The translations under genes were made by a program, and so were the position numbers. The notes under the pieces were generated by a model, which ran no database searches, was not told where the DNA came from, and worked only from the letters and a program-made list of their open reading frames with translations. From CBDCUW01 sp963734865 (lineage in GTDB: Bacteria > Planctomycetota > Planctomycetia > Pirellulales > Pirellulaceae), in contig CAVTIV010000006.1 of the NCBI GenBank assembly GCA_963734865.1, positions 496,001-560,000 on the forward strand: a stretch of DNA of 64,000 nt. The letters are read 5' to 3'. This document shows positions 40,134 to 48,188 of this stretch, one piece after another; the first letter of the stretch is position 1; each line of letters opens with the position of its first letter.

Positions 40134-40873
40134 ATTCCCCTCTCCAAGATCCAAATCACCGGAATGGTAGCGCACCGATAATCTAGTCGTTTCTGACTGG
40201 AGAATATGACCCGAAAAATCCACGACTAAATTAAAAACCGCGATTGGTCGAAGCGCCATAAGGGGACACTCTGGTATGTCCCCAAAACTCTTAAAAACAA
40301 ACAAGAGCACAGCCCCGGCAGGACGAATGTTAGGAAGCCATCGCATCCTCGCATAGCTGAGGGCTCACCGCCAAACGACAGTGCCATGCAGCCCCGTTCA
40401 ATTGCCCGTGGAAGCCGCGCTCATTTCGACTGTAACGTTTCGCTGGCCGCGAGGGCGTGAATGAATTTGTGTAAGGCGAAGTCCTTCCGGCGTGCCTGGT
40501 CCATGATCCACGTCTTCTTGTTCATCTGCCCGATCCGGTACGTCAATGCCCGGAATGCTGTGCATTCCAAAGAACTGGATGAGTGGCTGAGCACAAGGTG
40601 CGATTAGATCGTGCCCAAGAACTCCTCGTCGAACAGGGGGACGCGACTGGTTCACTTTGTCAGCAACTTGTTTTGATACAACTTCATTTTAACTCTCTGT
40701 GTCACGGACGACGCCGACTCCGCTGGCCCATGTACCATGTGGTGACGAATCCGCGCTTCTCGGCATCGATCCCACCAATTGCCAGCATGTGGCGTTGTGG
40801 CGCGGTTGCGAAATCGTTCCATCGTTCGCCTGGAGCGGAGTCGGTCGCTCGGATTTCATGAGTCACCAGCTGC
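40134..40873. other. Intergenic region, 740 bp, with a possible gene remnant
   Basis: Upstream of the ECF gene. On the - strand, bases 40575-40421 read LTYRIGQMNKKTWIMDQARR and KDFALHKFIHALAASETLQS then TGA, which looks like the end of a protein, but there is no start and I do not recognise it. The rest shows no gene, RNA or repeat. The promoter of the sigma gene should lie in 40134-40300. Confidence 0.4.
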
Positions 40874-41138
40874 CGAACAGGGTCAGTGCATTTTCAGCGA
40901 GGCAAGATGGGAGAGGTTGGGCGTGGTAAGTTGAGAAAGCCCTCTGTTCATGAAAATCACTCCCTGCGCCAGCTTACTGTTACGGCACGATCTTCTCTCT
41001 TTCCCTTGCTCGCCCTGTCTTGCCTAGAGTCGTCGTTCTGCCTGTCTTACGTGTTCGAAAATGCACTGACCCCGTTCGCGCGTTTGCGCCGGAAAATGCA
41101 CTGACGCGCCGGATAATGCGCTGACCCCGTTCGCGCCG
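40874..41138 (+). repeat. Dispersed terminal-inverted-repeat element, copy C
   Basis: Core 40874-41078 is 205 bp, the same length as copy B and very similar to it, with the same ends (CGAACAGGGTCAGTGCATTT; AAATGCACTGACCCCGTTCG). Beyond the right end, partial termini GGAAAATGCACTGACGCGCC and GATAATGCGCTGACCCCGTT repeat to 41138. Confidence 0.9.
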
Positions 41139-41348
41139 CGGAATTCGATTCACTCGCGCGGAATCGCAAATTGCGTGCCAAGCGAGAGTGGTCGCTCAGA
41201 GGGTTCGAGCAGCAATTGGTTGAACCTCAAGAAGCGAGCCTGACCGACCAGAAGCTGGACGGCGCGATGGGCAGTGCGCCGGAGTGCCGATCGCTTGAAT
41301 GACATTCAAGAGCGGGCCAGCGACGATCAGCGGCCCAACCTCGCTGAT

Positions 41349-41750
41349 TCATGGCGTCATTCCGAGTAGACCGAACGTGAGGAACGTCAGTACGATCAAG
41401 CTCACTGTGACGTACAGCCAGTCTCGCTGCCGGCTGAAAGCAAAGGCGGACATCACCACGCGTGCAATCGGCGTGGCAATCAATATCAACAAACCGAACT
41501 GGATGATTCCTCGTCCATCCCCCTGTAGCGCGTTTTGAATCGTCAACGGAACGCTCCGTAGCGTCTCCGGTTCGCCTTGAAATGTCCTGTCATGCGGTTG
41601 TTCACGGCCATGTCGCGTGATGTAGACCACTGCGCCGGCGGAGACGACAAACGCCGATAACAGCACGCCGGCACGCAACAGATTGCCCACGATCTGCTCG
41701 ATTTGCTGGTCCGTCCAGGCTCGCTGTTCCGACGATGGTTCCTTGCCCAT
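41349..41750 (-). CDS. DUF1634 membrane protein
   Basis: 133 residues with three hydrophobic helices (LLRAGVLLSAFVVSAGAVVY, IIQFGLLILIATPIARVVMS, WLYVTVSLIVLTFLTFGLLG), the DUF1634 pattern. The ATG is two bases after the stop of the TauE/SafE gene, the usual arrangement: DUF1634 is a companion of TauE-type anion exporters. Specific role unknown. Confidence 0.9.
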   Translation of the reverse strand: MGKEPSSEQRAWTDQQIEQIVGNLLRAGVLLSAFVVSAGAVVYITRHGREQPHDRTFQGEPETLRSVPLTIQNALQGDGRGIIQFGLLILIATPIARVVMSAFAFSRQRDWLYVTVSLIVLTFLTFGLLGMTP

Positions 41751-41752
41751 GC

Positions 41753-42604
41753 TCAGATTCTCCCCATCATACCGTTGAAGATCATTTCGGCCGCCAAAAC
41801 CATAATCACCGTGGCAAATACGAGCTTCAGGATGCTGACCTTCGCTCGAACCAACACCCGCGTCCCCAGCAGCGAGCCGGCCAACACGCCCAGCATCACC
41901 GGCATCGCCAGCCCCGGATCAATGTAACCGCGATTCAGGTAAACACCGGCGCTGGCGGCCGCGGTAACGCCGATCATGAAGTTGCTGGTCGTGGTGGAAA
42001 CCTTGAAAGGAACCCGCATCGCCCGATCCATCGCCAGCACTTTCAGGGCTCCCGAGCCAATCCCCAACAGCCCTGACAGCGTACCGGCGACAAACATCAA
42101 ACTGAATCCTGCCGGCACATGTTGCACATGATACGACGACGGTCCGTCGTCGGTTGGATAGGTTCCGTCCAGTCGCAGACGCGCAGCCAACGTGTCCGGT
42201 CGAGCAATGATTTCCGGATGCTGCTTCTTTCGTAGCATCTGATAGGCGGAATACAACAGCACTATCCCGAAGATCACGGCGATCGCGTTACCCGATATCC
42301 AAGCTGCGAGGGAAGCACCGGCCAGCGCGCCCATCGTGGTCGCGATTTCGAGGAACAGCCCCAGACGGATGTTCGTGTAACCTTCCTTGACATACGCGGC
42401 CGCCGCGCCGGACGACGTGGCGATGACAGACACGAGTGAGGCCCCGATGGCGTAACTGATATCGACGTCGAACAACAACGTCAAAACCGGCACAATGACG
42501 ATCCCGCCGCCCATACCGGTCAGCGAACCGAGGAAGCCGGCCACGAGCGACACGAGGGCTAACAACAACGAGAATACGAGAACAGTCAACTCCGTTAGCT
42601 CCAA
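41753..42604 (-). CDS. TauE/SafE family sulfite/organosulfonate exporter
   Basis: About 283 residues with eight or so membrane helices in two repeats; GFLGSLTGMGGGIVIVPVLT and GTLSGLLGIGSGALKVLAMD are the paired signature segments. The start shown is a TTG (LELTELTVLVFSLLLALVSL); an ATG at 42686 in another frame suggests the true N terminus may be longer with an indel. Exporters of this family move sulfite, sulfonates or similar anions, which would suit an organism with many sulfatases, though that link is inference. Co-transcribed with DUF1634. Confidence 0.9.
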   Translation of the reverse strand: MELTELTVLVFSLLLALVSLVAGFLGSLTGMGGGIVIVPVLTLLFDVDISYAIGASLVSVIATSSGAAAAYVKEGYTNIRLGLFLEIATTMGALAGASLAAWISGNAIAVIFGIVLLYSAYQMLRKKQHPEIIARPDTLAARLRLDGTYPTDDGPSSYHVQHVPAGFSLMFVAGTLSGLLGIGSGALKVLAMDRAMRVPFKVSTTTSNFMIGVTAAASAGVYLNRGYIDPGLAMPVMLGVLAGSLLGTRVLVRAKVSILKLVFATVIMVLAAEMIFNGMMGRI

Positions 42605-42758
42605 TATCGAACACGAATAGCGGTCGCGGCGAAACCACTCCCTTGGCCATTGTCTCTGATTCGATGACGTTCACTTGCTCACTCATTTTTTTTCGCTTGC
42701 TGCTGAATGAACGCCCGTCAGCGTGACCAATCGCACGTCTGAGGCGCGCGACAACGCA

Positions 42759-43079
42759 TCACCCGACTCCAAAGCCGTGCGGCAGGTGGGGTTTGCGATT
42801 GACGACGCGTTCCCAGTGTTGAATGAACGTTTCACCATGCTCGGCCTCCAATCGCTGCCGCTCGAGGTGGACCTTTTCCAGGACTTTCGGCCACCACACG
42901 GTGTCCAGGTACTCGACGCGACGCGACTTTTCCTCCGCCGAGATTCCCTCTTCATTCGGGTCCATTTCAGCGTGATCAAATTGCATTTGCCGCCAGCAAT
43001 CACCTCCGACGGGCACATCGCCCACCAAATCATGAGGGAACCGCCCGCCAAATCGCTCAAGTTCTGACTTGGGAAACAT
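42759..43079 (-). CDS. Small conserved-looking protein of unknown function
   Basis: ATG 43079 has a good AGGAG seven bases upstream. The 106 residues are hydrophilic (MFPKSELERFGGRFPHDLVG, EYLDTVWWPKVLEKVHLERQ, HGETFIQHWERVVNRKPHLP) with no membrane segment. The C terminus may be shifted: another frame continues SRASDVRLVTLTGVHSAASE to 42683. It precedes the TauE/SafE gene on the same strand and may be in its operon. Family not recognised. Confidence 0.6.
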   Translation of the reverse strand: MFPKSELERFGGRFPHDLVGDVPVGGDCWRQMQFDHAEMDPNEEGISAEEKSRRVEYLDTVWWPKVLEKVHLERQRLEAEHGETFIQHWERVVNRKPHLPHGFGVG

Positions 43080-43357
43080 CTCGATATCTCCTGTTTTGGG
43101 GAAACGCGTGACGGCGAAAAAAGACTTCCCCGCTTGTTCGCGATCGGATCTCGAGAACCTAGCCGGACAGCGCTCACTTTCGGCTGCCATTTCGAGAATC
43201 AAACCATTGTGAAATCCAATTAAGTCACACTCCGTTGCAAGTGCATTGTTACGAGAGGCCAAACCATGTCAACTGAACTGCAAAGGTCCGGCTTCGATAT
43301 GAAGTGGCGAAGACTTGAAGAAACCGACCTTTTACTTCCCATCAAAGCAGGTCGCGC

Positions 43358-44026
43358 ATGAACGTCCTCGTCGTCGATATCGGTGGCACGCACGTCAAGA
43401 TCAAAGCATCGGGCCACGACGAGCGGCGGTTGTTTGATTCCGGTCCCGACTTGACGGCGCAGCAGGCGGTGGAGGGAATCAAGAAGCTGGCTGACGATTG
43501 GCAGTACGACGCCGTCTCCATCGGCATCCCGGCGCCGGTGATTCATGGTCGCGTCCTGCACGAGCCGCACAATCTGGGCGGTGGTTGGGTCGGCTTCGAT
43601 TTCGAGACCGCTTTTGGCTGTCCCGTCAAGATCGTCAATGACGCCGCGATGCAGGCGTTGGGCAGCTACCACGGCGGCCGCATGCTGTTCCTGGGATTGG
43701 GAACGGGACTTGGATCGGCGATGATTATCGATGGGATTATCCAGCCGATGGAACTCGCCCACTTGCCGTACAGGAAGAAAACGTTCGAAGACTACGTCGG
43801 CATCACCGGCCTGAATCGCCTGGGCGAGAAAAAGTGGCGGCACGCGGTCTTCGATGTGGTGCAACGATTGCGTGCCGCGCTCGAACCCGACTACGTGGCG
43901 ATTGGGGGTGGCAACGCCCACCGCTTGAGCGATTTGCCGGAGGGCGTCGAAACCGTCCCGAACGACGATGCCTTCATCGGGGGTTTTCGTATCTGGGACG
44001 ACGCGGGTTCAAACGCGAATCAGTGA
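43358..44026 (+). CDS. ROK-type sugar kinase, polyphosphate-glucokinase-like
   Basis: 222 residues. MNVLVVDIGGTHVKIKASG is the phosphate-binding loop, VKIVNDAAMQALGSYHGG includes the catalytic Asp, and MLFLGLGTGLGSAMIIDG the second nucleotide loop; ELAHLPYRKKTFEDYVGITG resembles the polyphosphate glucokinase branch, which lacks the ROK zinc cluster. Phosphorylates glucose or a related sugar in the cytoplasm; donor (ATP or polyphosphate) cannot be read from sequence. Stands alone, with copy D of the repeat element just downstream. Confidence 0.88.
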   Translation: MNVLVVDIGGTHVKIKASGHDERRLFDSGPDLTAQQAVEGIKKLADDWQYDAVSIGIPAPVIHGRVLHEPHNLGGGWVGFDFETAFGCPVKIVNDAAMQALGSYHGGRMLFLGLGTGLGSAMIIDGIIQPMELAHLPYRKKTFEDYVGITGLNRLGEKKWRHAVFDVVQRLRAALEPDYVAIGGGNAHRLSDLPEGVETVPNDDAFIGGFRIWDDAGSNANQ

Positions 44027-44041
44027 TCAACAAAAACAGCG

Positions 44042-44290
44042 TCGAACAGGGTCCGTCGGTCGAACAGGGTCAGTGCATTTTCAGCGAGGCAAGATGGGAG
44101 AGGTTGCGCGTGGTAGGTTGAGAAAGCCCTCTGTTCATGAAAATCACTCCCTGCGCAGCTTACTGTTACGGCACGATCTTTTCTCTTTCCCTTGCTCGCC
44201 CTGTCTTTGCTAGAACCGTCGTTCTACCTACCCGACGTGTTCGAAAATGCACTGACCCCATTCGCGACCCTGACCCCATTCGCGACCTAC
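44042..44290 (+). repeat. Dispersed terminal-inverted-repeat element, copy D
   Basis: Core 44061-44264 (204 bp) with ends CGAACAGGGTCAGTGCATTT and AAATGCACTGACCCCATTCG. A second left terminus CGAACAGGGTC lies at 44043 and a second right unit CTGACCCCATTCGCGACC follows to 44290. Interior closely matches copies B and C, with a one-base loss near 44156. Confidence 0.9.
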
Positions 44291-44712
44291 TCTACTTCTT
44301 ACAGAATGATCCGTCTGTCTCGAAACGAGATCGCGACTACTGGAAGCAATTCGGTTTGCCGAGGGACGAATTTCGCGACAACGGCCACCGGCCCTAAGAG
44401 ATTTATGTTCGCGAAACGCGGCGTTTGATTGGCCGATACGTTCTGACCCAGCATGATGTCATGCCCGTTCCGGGAACCACGCTTCCGCCCAAACATTCCG
44501 ACGCCATTGCGATGACGGACTGGTACATGGATTCTCACGCCGTAACGGAAGGCCAAGTTCGCGACAGTCTCGACGAGGGCAAGATGATGCTTCACGCCGA
44601 GACTTGGCCAGGTCAGATCCCGTATCGTTGCCTGCTGCCTCGCGACCTCGACAATCTACTGGTTCCCGTCTGCCTTTCATCCACTCACGTCGCCTGGGGC
44701 GCCATCCGGCTC
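44290..44712 (+). pseudogene. FAD-dependent oxidoreductase, internal fragment with in-frame stop
   Basis: The frame reads FLQNDPSVSKRDRDYWKQFG, LPRDEFRDNGHRP, a TAA at 44395-44397, then EIYVRETRRLIGRYVLTQHD, WYMDSHAVTEGQVRD, IPYRCLLPRDLDNLLVPVCL and SSTHVAWGAIRLEPTF. This matches the middle-to-late part of planctomycete secreted FAD-dependent oxidoreductases (YVREARRMxGxYV...YR.LxP...NLLVPVCLSxSH.A...RxEP). The FAD-binding N terminus is missing and the C terminus is cut at the neighbouring - strand gene. The premature stop confirms decay. Confidence 0.75.
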
Positions 44713-44716
44713 GAAC

Positions 44717-44974
44717 CTACCTTCGGAGTTTGGCGGTCTCGATCAGGGCATCGACTTCCAGGACGTGATCGTGAGGCACGCGATTGCGCTGATACTTCTT
44801 GCAAAGAACTTCGCGCAGGGCTTCGAGATCTTCGAGCGGAATGACTGGAAACTCGGTCCATTCCGCGTCCGACTTGAGTCGAGACCGGAGCTGCCATTTG
44901 CCGGCATGTCGCGAGGCGCTGACCAGACGTATCCCGCCTTCGTCGGTGTTCTCACGCCATTCGTGTTTCTTCAT
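44717..44974 (-). CDS. Small protein of unknown function
   Basis: 85 residues from ATG 44974 (MKKHEWRENTDEGGIRLVSA) with charged, compact sequence: SRHAGKWQLRSRLKSDAEWT, EFPVIPLEDLEALREVLCKK and HDHVLEVDALIETAKLRR. The composition and lack of stops suggest a real gene; no domain recognised. Its 3' end abuts the FAD-oxidoreductase remnant. Confidence 0.6.
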   Translation of the reverse strand: MKKHEWRENTDEGGIRLVSASRHAGKWQLRSRLKSDAEWTEFPVIPLEDLEALREVLCKKYQRNRVPHDHVLEVDALIETAKLRR

Positions 44975-45109
44975 GATTCGTGGAGCCTGGAGGTCTGCGA
45001 CTCAGAAGTTGTGGGACAGTGATGAGGTGGACACTCAACAGGAATGACCGCAAGAATGAAACAATCTGACAATCAGGTCCGCAAGCAACCAACGGGGCTA
45101 CGGGCGCGT

Positions 45110-46802
45110 TCAGCGGACGGCGGTCGCCGCTTCATTCGCGATCTCGCGCAATTCCATGGGAGCGTCCTTCCTAGCCGCAAGCGCGCTCAAGGCGTCGGCT
45201 GCCGAACGAGCTGCGGGCCCTAACTCGCCAAGCGTCATCGCGGCTTCTGCCTGAACGAGGCCGTCGGGGAAACTCAGTCCCTTGATCAAGACGGGTACCA
45301 CCTTGCCAACCGCTTTTGGGTCGTCAGGTGCGACCTTGGCGACGGTCCACGCAGCCAAAACCTCTTCGAACGGGTCTTGACTGCCATCCACCATTGCCAA
45401 GGCTTTCGACTTCGCAGCTGACGCGCCGGGGCCGATGTTTCCGAGTGCCAGCAAGAGCGCTGATTCGAGTCTCATCGGAGGCGTCGTCAAGTGACCGAAC
45501 AAGTTCTTCCGTCGCCGGGGCAGCGTCCGGACCAATTTTCCTGACAACCGCCTGAAGCTGCAATCGATACTCGTCCTCGGCGCCCGCCAGAGCATCGACG
45601 ATCTGCGGTACGGCGAGTTTTGCTTTCGGTCCCAAGCGGTCCAGGACTTGAACCGCGAGGTTGCGAAGTTTCTCATTCGAGAGAGCGTTGCCGGCCCGCT
45701 CGGCCGCCGCTTCGCCCAAGCTGGCGAAAGCCTCAACAAGGTTATAGGCAACGACCGGATCAGCGTCGTCGAGCAGTTGGATTAGCCTTGGACCGACAAT
45801 CTCTGGATCGAGGGCCAGGCCATGCAAACCTTCGGCGGCGGCCAGACGCATGGAGGCGTCGGAACTGCCGAGGCCCTCGATCAAGTGGTCGAGGGCGGCT
45901 TGTTGTCGCGCCGCGTCCTCCGGATACAGTTTCGCCAGCGCCCACAGCGACACCAGATGGAGCAGCGGCTCGTCGCTCTGCTTGGTCTTCTCGAGCCGAG
46001 CAGCTGCTTCGCTGAATCCCAATACGCCAGCGGCAAACGCGGCGGCGGTCAAGACCGAGTCGCTTGAGTTGGGCCCAAGGGCAGCGAGGACTTGCTGTTT
46101 GGCAGACTCCGACTGCGGGCCAATTTTCGCAAGCGCCAGCAGTGCTTGCACTTTCAGCGAGTCATCCGGTCCGCTGGCGAGCAGATCAACCAACGCCGGC
46201 TCCGTCGGGCTAGCCGTTTCGCCCATCTCCTCGATGGCGAGGCACGCCCAGTAGGCCGCGCGATCATTCTTGAGAGCTTCGAGCAGGAACGGGATCGCAT
46301 TTTCGCCCCGCAACACGATCGTCTCGACCACGCGACTGGCAAAAAGCGGTTCTTCCATCATCTTGACCGCCATCGGAATGACCACGGAGGGGTCCTCCAC
46401 AAGCTGGTGGATGGAAATTGCCGCGGCGACACGGACCCGAGAATCGCTATCACCAACCGCTGAAATCAGTTTCTTGACAACATCGTTGCTGACCTGACCG
46501 AAATGGCCGATGGCAACCACAGCGTATAGCCGAACGGAAGCATTCTTATCCTCCAGCGCCTCGACCAGCGCAGGCAGGGCGGCCTTGGCACCCTTGCCCA
46601 TCATTGCTAACTCTCTCGCCGCACGCCAGCGTTTTGGAGCATCATCTTGGTCGGTCAATGCCTTGACCAGGGCCGATACATCGGATGTCCCGGTGGCTGC
46701 CTCTTGGGCACAAGCGTGGGACGAGCGTGTTAGTAAGAGACGCGACCCGACGGGCGAAAGGCAAAGCAAAAGGCTACTAAAAATCAAAGTGGCTCGTTTC
46801 AT
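45110..46802 (-). CDS. Secreted HEAT-repeat protein, frameshifted near the C terminus
   Basis: Starts MKRATLIFSSLLLCLSPVGS with a signal peptide. From residue 40 on it is built of about a dozen HEAT/PBS-lyase-like repeats (MGKGAKAALPALVEALEDKN, SVRLYAVVAIGHFGQVSNDV, SDSRVRVAAAISIHQLVEDP). The first frame ends at 45324 in nonsense, but the repeats continue in another frame from about 45460 (LLALGNIGPGASAAKSKALA) to 45110, giving about 564 residues once a surplus base is removed. Likely a periplasmic protein-binding scaffold; partner unknown. Confidence 0.85.
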
Positions 46803-46877
46803 GGTGCTTATTCGAATTTCAACGGATGAGAGATAGTGAAATAATGATGAAAACGCATGGACGCCCCGAGCCCAGGC

Positions 46878-47618
46878 TCATTGAAAATCGCCTTTGAGAT
46901 TTATTTCCAAACGGCGCAGAAAACGAGCCGCTGTGGTGATGTCACTGGCAGAGAAGTCATCATCGTGAGTTGGAATGTGGTTTAACCAATCGCGGAGCAG
47001 CTTGTTGAGTCGAACATAATCCGCAGGGGCTAATGAACCGTTGCTGGCGCGTTTGGCAAACAACGCTTCGATCTGTTTTCGACCGGTTTCATCATGGGGG
47101 TGGAGCAAACCGATGGGCCAATTGATCTCACCGGTCTCCTCATAGAACTCCGATTTGGAGAGAGGTTGGTATTGCCGTGATGCCACATAGGCGGCGAGTT
47201 TTTCCTTACTCTTGTAAAACGTATTATCGGCGGTGGCACGGTATTGGTCTCGAATCTGCCGATTCTCAACAAAGCTACGCACCGCGAAATTTCGATTCTC
47301 CTCGTAGGCTCGGCGAGCCCGCTCACTTTCCGTTGCTGCCCTTGCAACATCGACCGCTGCCGCTCCACGGGCTCGAATCACGTCGGCCATTCCCCGAGCC
47401 ATCCCCTCCTGCGCCGTCGACGCGTGGCCGCCACCCCAGTAGCCACCGTAGCCGCCACCACGGTAGGCGGTGTTGTAGTTGCTAGGGCTTGTGCTGACTC
47501 CCTGCGTGTAACTCGCATCGTTCGCTTGCCCGGCCGCGTCTTGTCCAACGGCGCTTCCGAGGGGCGATAGAAAGGTGAGCCCGCCCCACAATAAAGATCT
47601 TATCGTCGAAAATTTCAT
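46878..47618 (-). CDS. Secreted protein of unknown function with glycine-rich linker
   Basis: Start placed at ATG 47618 (MKFSTIRSLLWGGLTFLSPL), a signal peptide. A Gly/Tyr-rich stretch (YRGGGYGGYWGGGHAS) leads into a helical, charged region (RARRAYEENRNFAVRSFVEN, QYRATADNTFYKSKEKLAAY) and a C-terminal helical part. About 246 residues. It resembles planctomycete exported proteins of unknown role. Same strand as the HEAT protein, which starts 75 bases downstream, so the two may form a transcription unit. Confidence 0.75.
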   Translation of the reverse strand: MKFSTIRSLLWGGLTFLSPLGSAVGQDAAGQANDASYTQGVSTSPSNYNTAYRGGGYGGYWGGGHASTAQEGMARGMADVIRARGAAAVDVARAATESERARRAYEENRNFAVRSFVENRQIRDQYRATADNTFYKSKEKLAAYVASRQYQPLSKSEFYEETGEINWPIGLLHPHDETGRKQIEALFAKRASNGSLAPADYVRLNKLLRDWLNHIPTHDDDFSASDITTAARFLRRLEINLKGDFQ

Positions 47619-47917
47619 TTGTACGTAACCAATCGATGGACTGTCATAATCTTGGAAGTGGACCAATGGGTGGGCGGATGGACCCGCCCGATCCCACAAT
47701 ATTACCTTACCAGGACCTTTTGGCTTGGGGCTATGGCTGGGAAGAAAACCACGATTTTACTTGCCGTCCAAGGCAAATGGGCGATCGTACGCCTTGAAGA
47801 CCCCCGTCCCCTGGTACGTCCCCAAAGGTCTTTCTTAAGCTTGTCAAGCGACGACGCCACGACAATCGATTCTCCTCGTTTTTTTACCTTTTGCGTTCTC
47901 GCCGCCTACGCGCCCAC

Positions 47918-48034
47918 GTGTCGCGTTCACTTGCTCTCACTGTCTTTCCTAGAACCGTCGTTTATACCTGCCCTACGTTTGTTCGAAAATGCACTGACCC
48001 CGTTCGCCCCTCTGACCCCGTTCGCCCCGGCTTC
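47918..48034 (+). repeat. Right-end fragment of the terminal-inverted-repeat element, copy E
   Basis: TTCACTTGCTCTCACTGTCT onward aligns with the right half of copies B-D, and the terminus AAATGCACTGACCCCGTTCG lies at 47987-48006, followed by a second CTGACCCCGTTCGCCCC. The left end is missing. Confidence 0.8.
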
Positions 48035-48050
48035 TTGATCTACTTCGTCA

Positions 48051-48131
48051 TTCGACATTCCTTGTTCGGTGTTCGGTGTTTTCGCATTCGCGGGGAGAAT
48101 ATCGAATGTCGAACAAGGAACGCCGAAGGCC
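48051..48131 (+). repeat. TTCGACATTC-type dispersed repeat, partly self-complementary
   Basis: TTCGACATTCCTTGTTCGGT at 48051 and ATCGAATGTCGAACAAGGAA at 48101 are near-inverted copies. Bases 48071-48129 match the reverse complement of 6423-6482 closely. Confidence 0.75.
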
Positions 48132-48188
48132 GAAGTGAACCTGCGTATTAGCGACCGAGTGATGGGGGTCGGTCAGTGATGGAGGGTG

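Larger units (their letters stand above)
47619..48188. other. Intergenic region, 570 bp, containing repeats
   Basis: Holds a right-end fragment of the terminal-inverted-repeat element and a TTCGACATTC-type repeat, listed separately. The first 300 bases show no gene; a + frame (MAGKKTTILLAVQGKWAIVR) has no family match and is not supported. Confidence 0.5.

Noticed and set aside
37461..48034. Considered whether the evenly similar repeats form a CRISPR array
   Set aside because: Copies are about 205 bp, kilobases apart and not separated by uniform short spacers; no cas gene is present.
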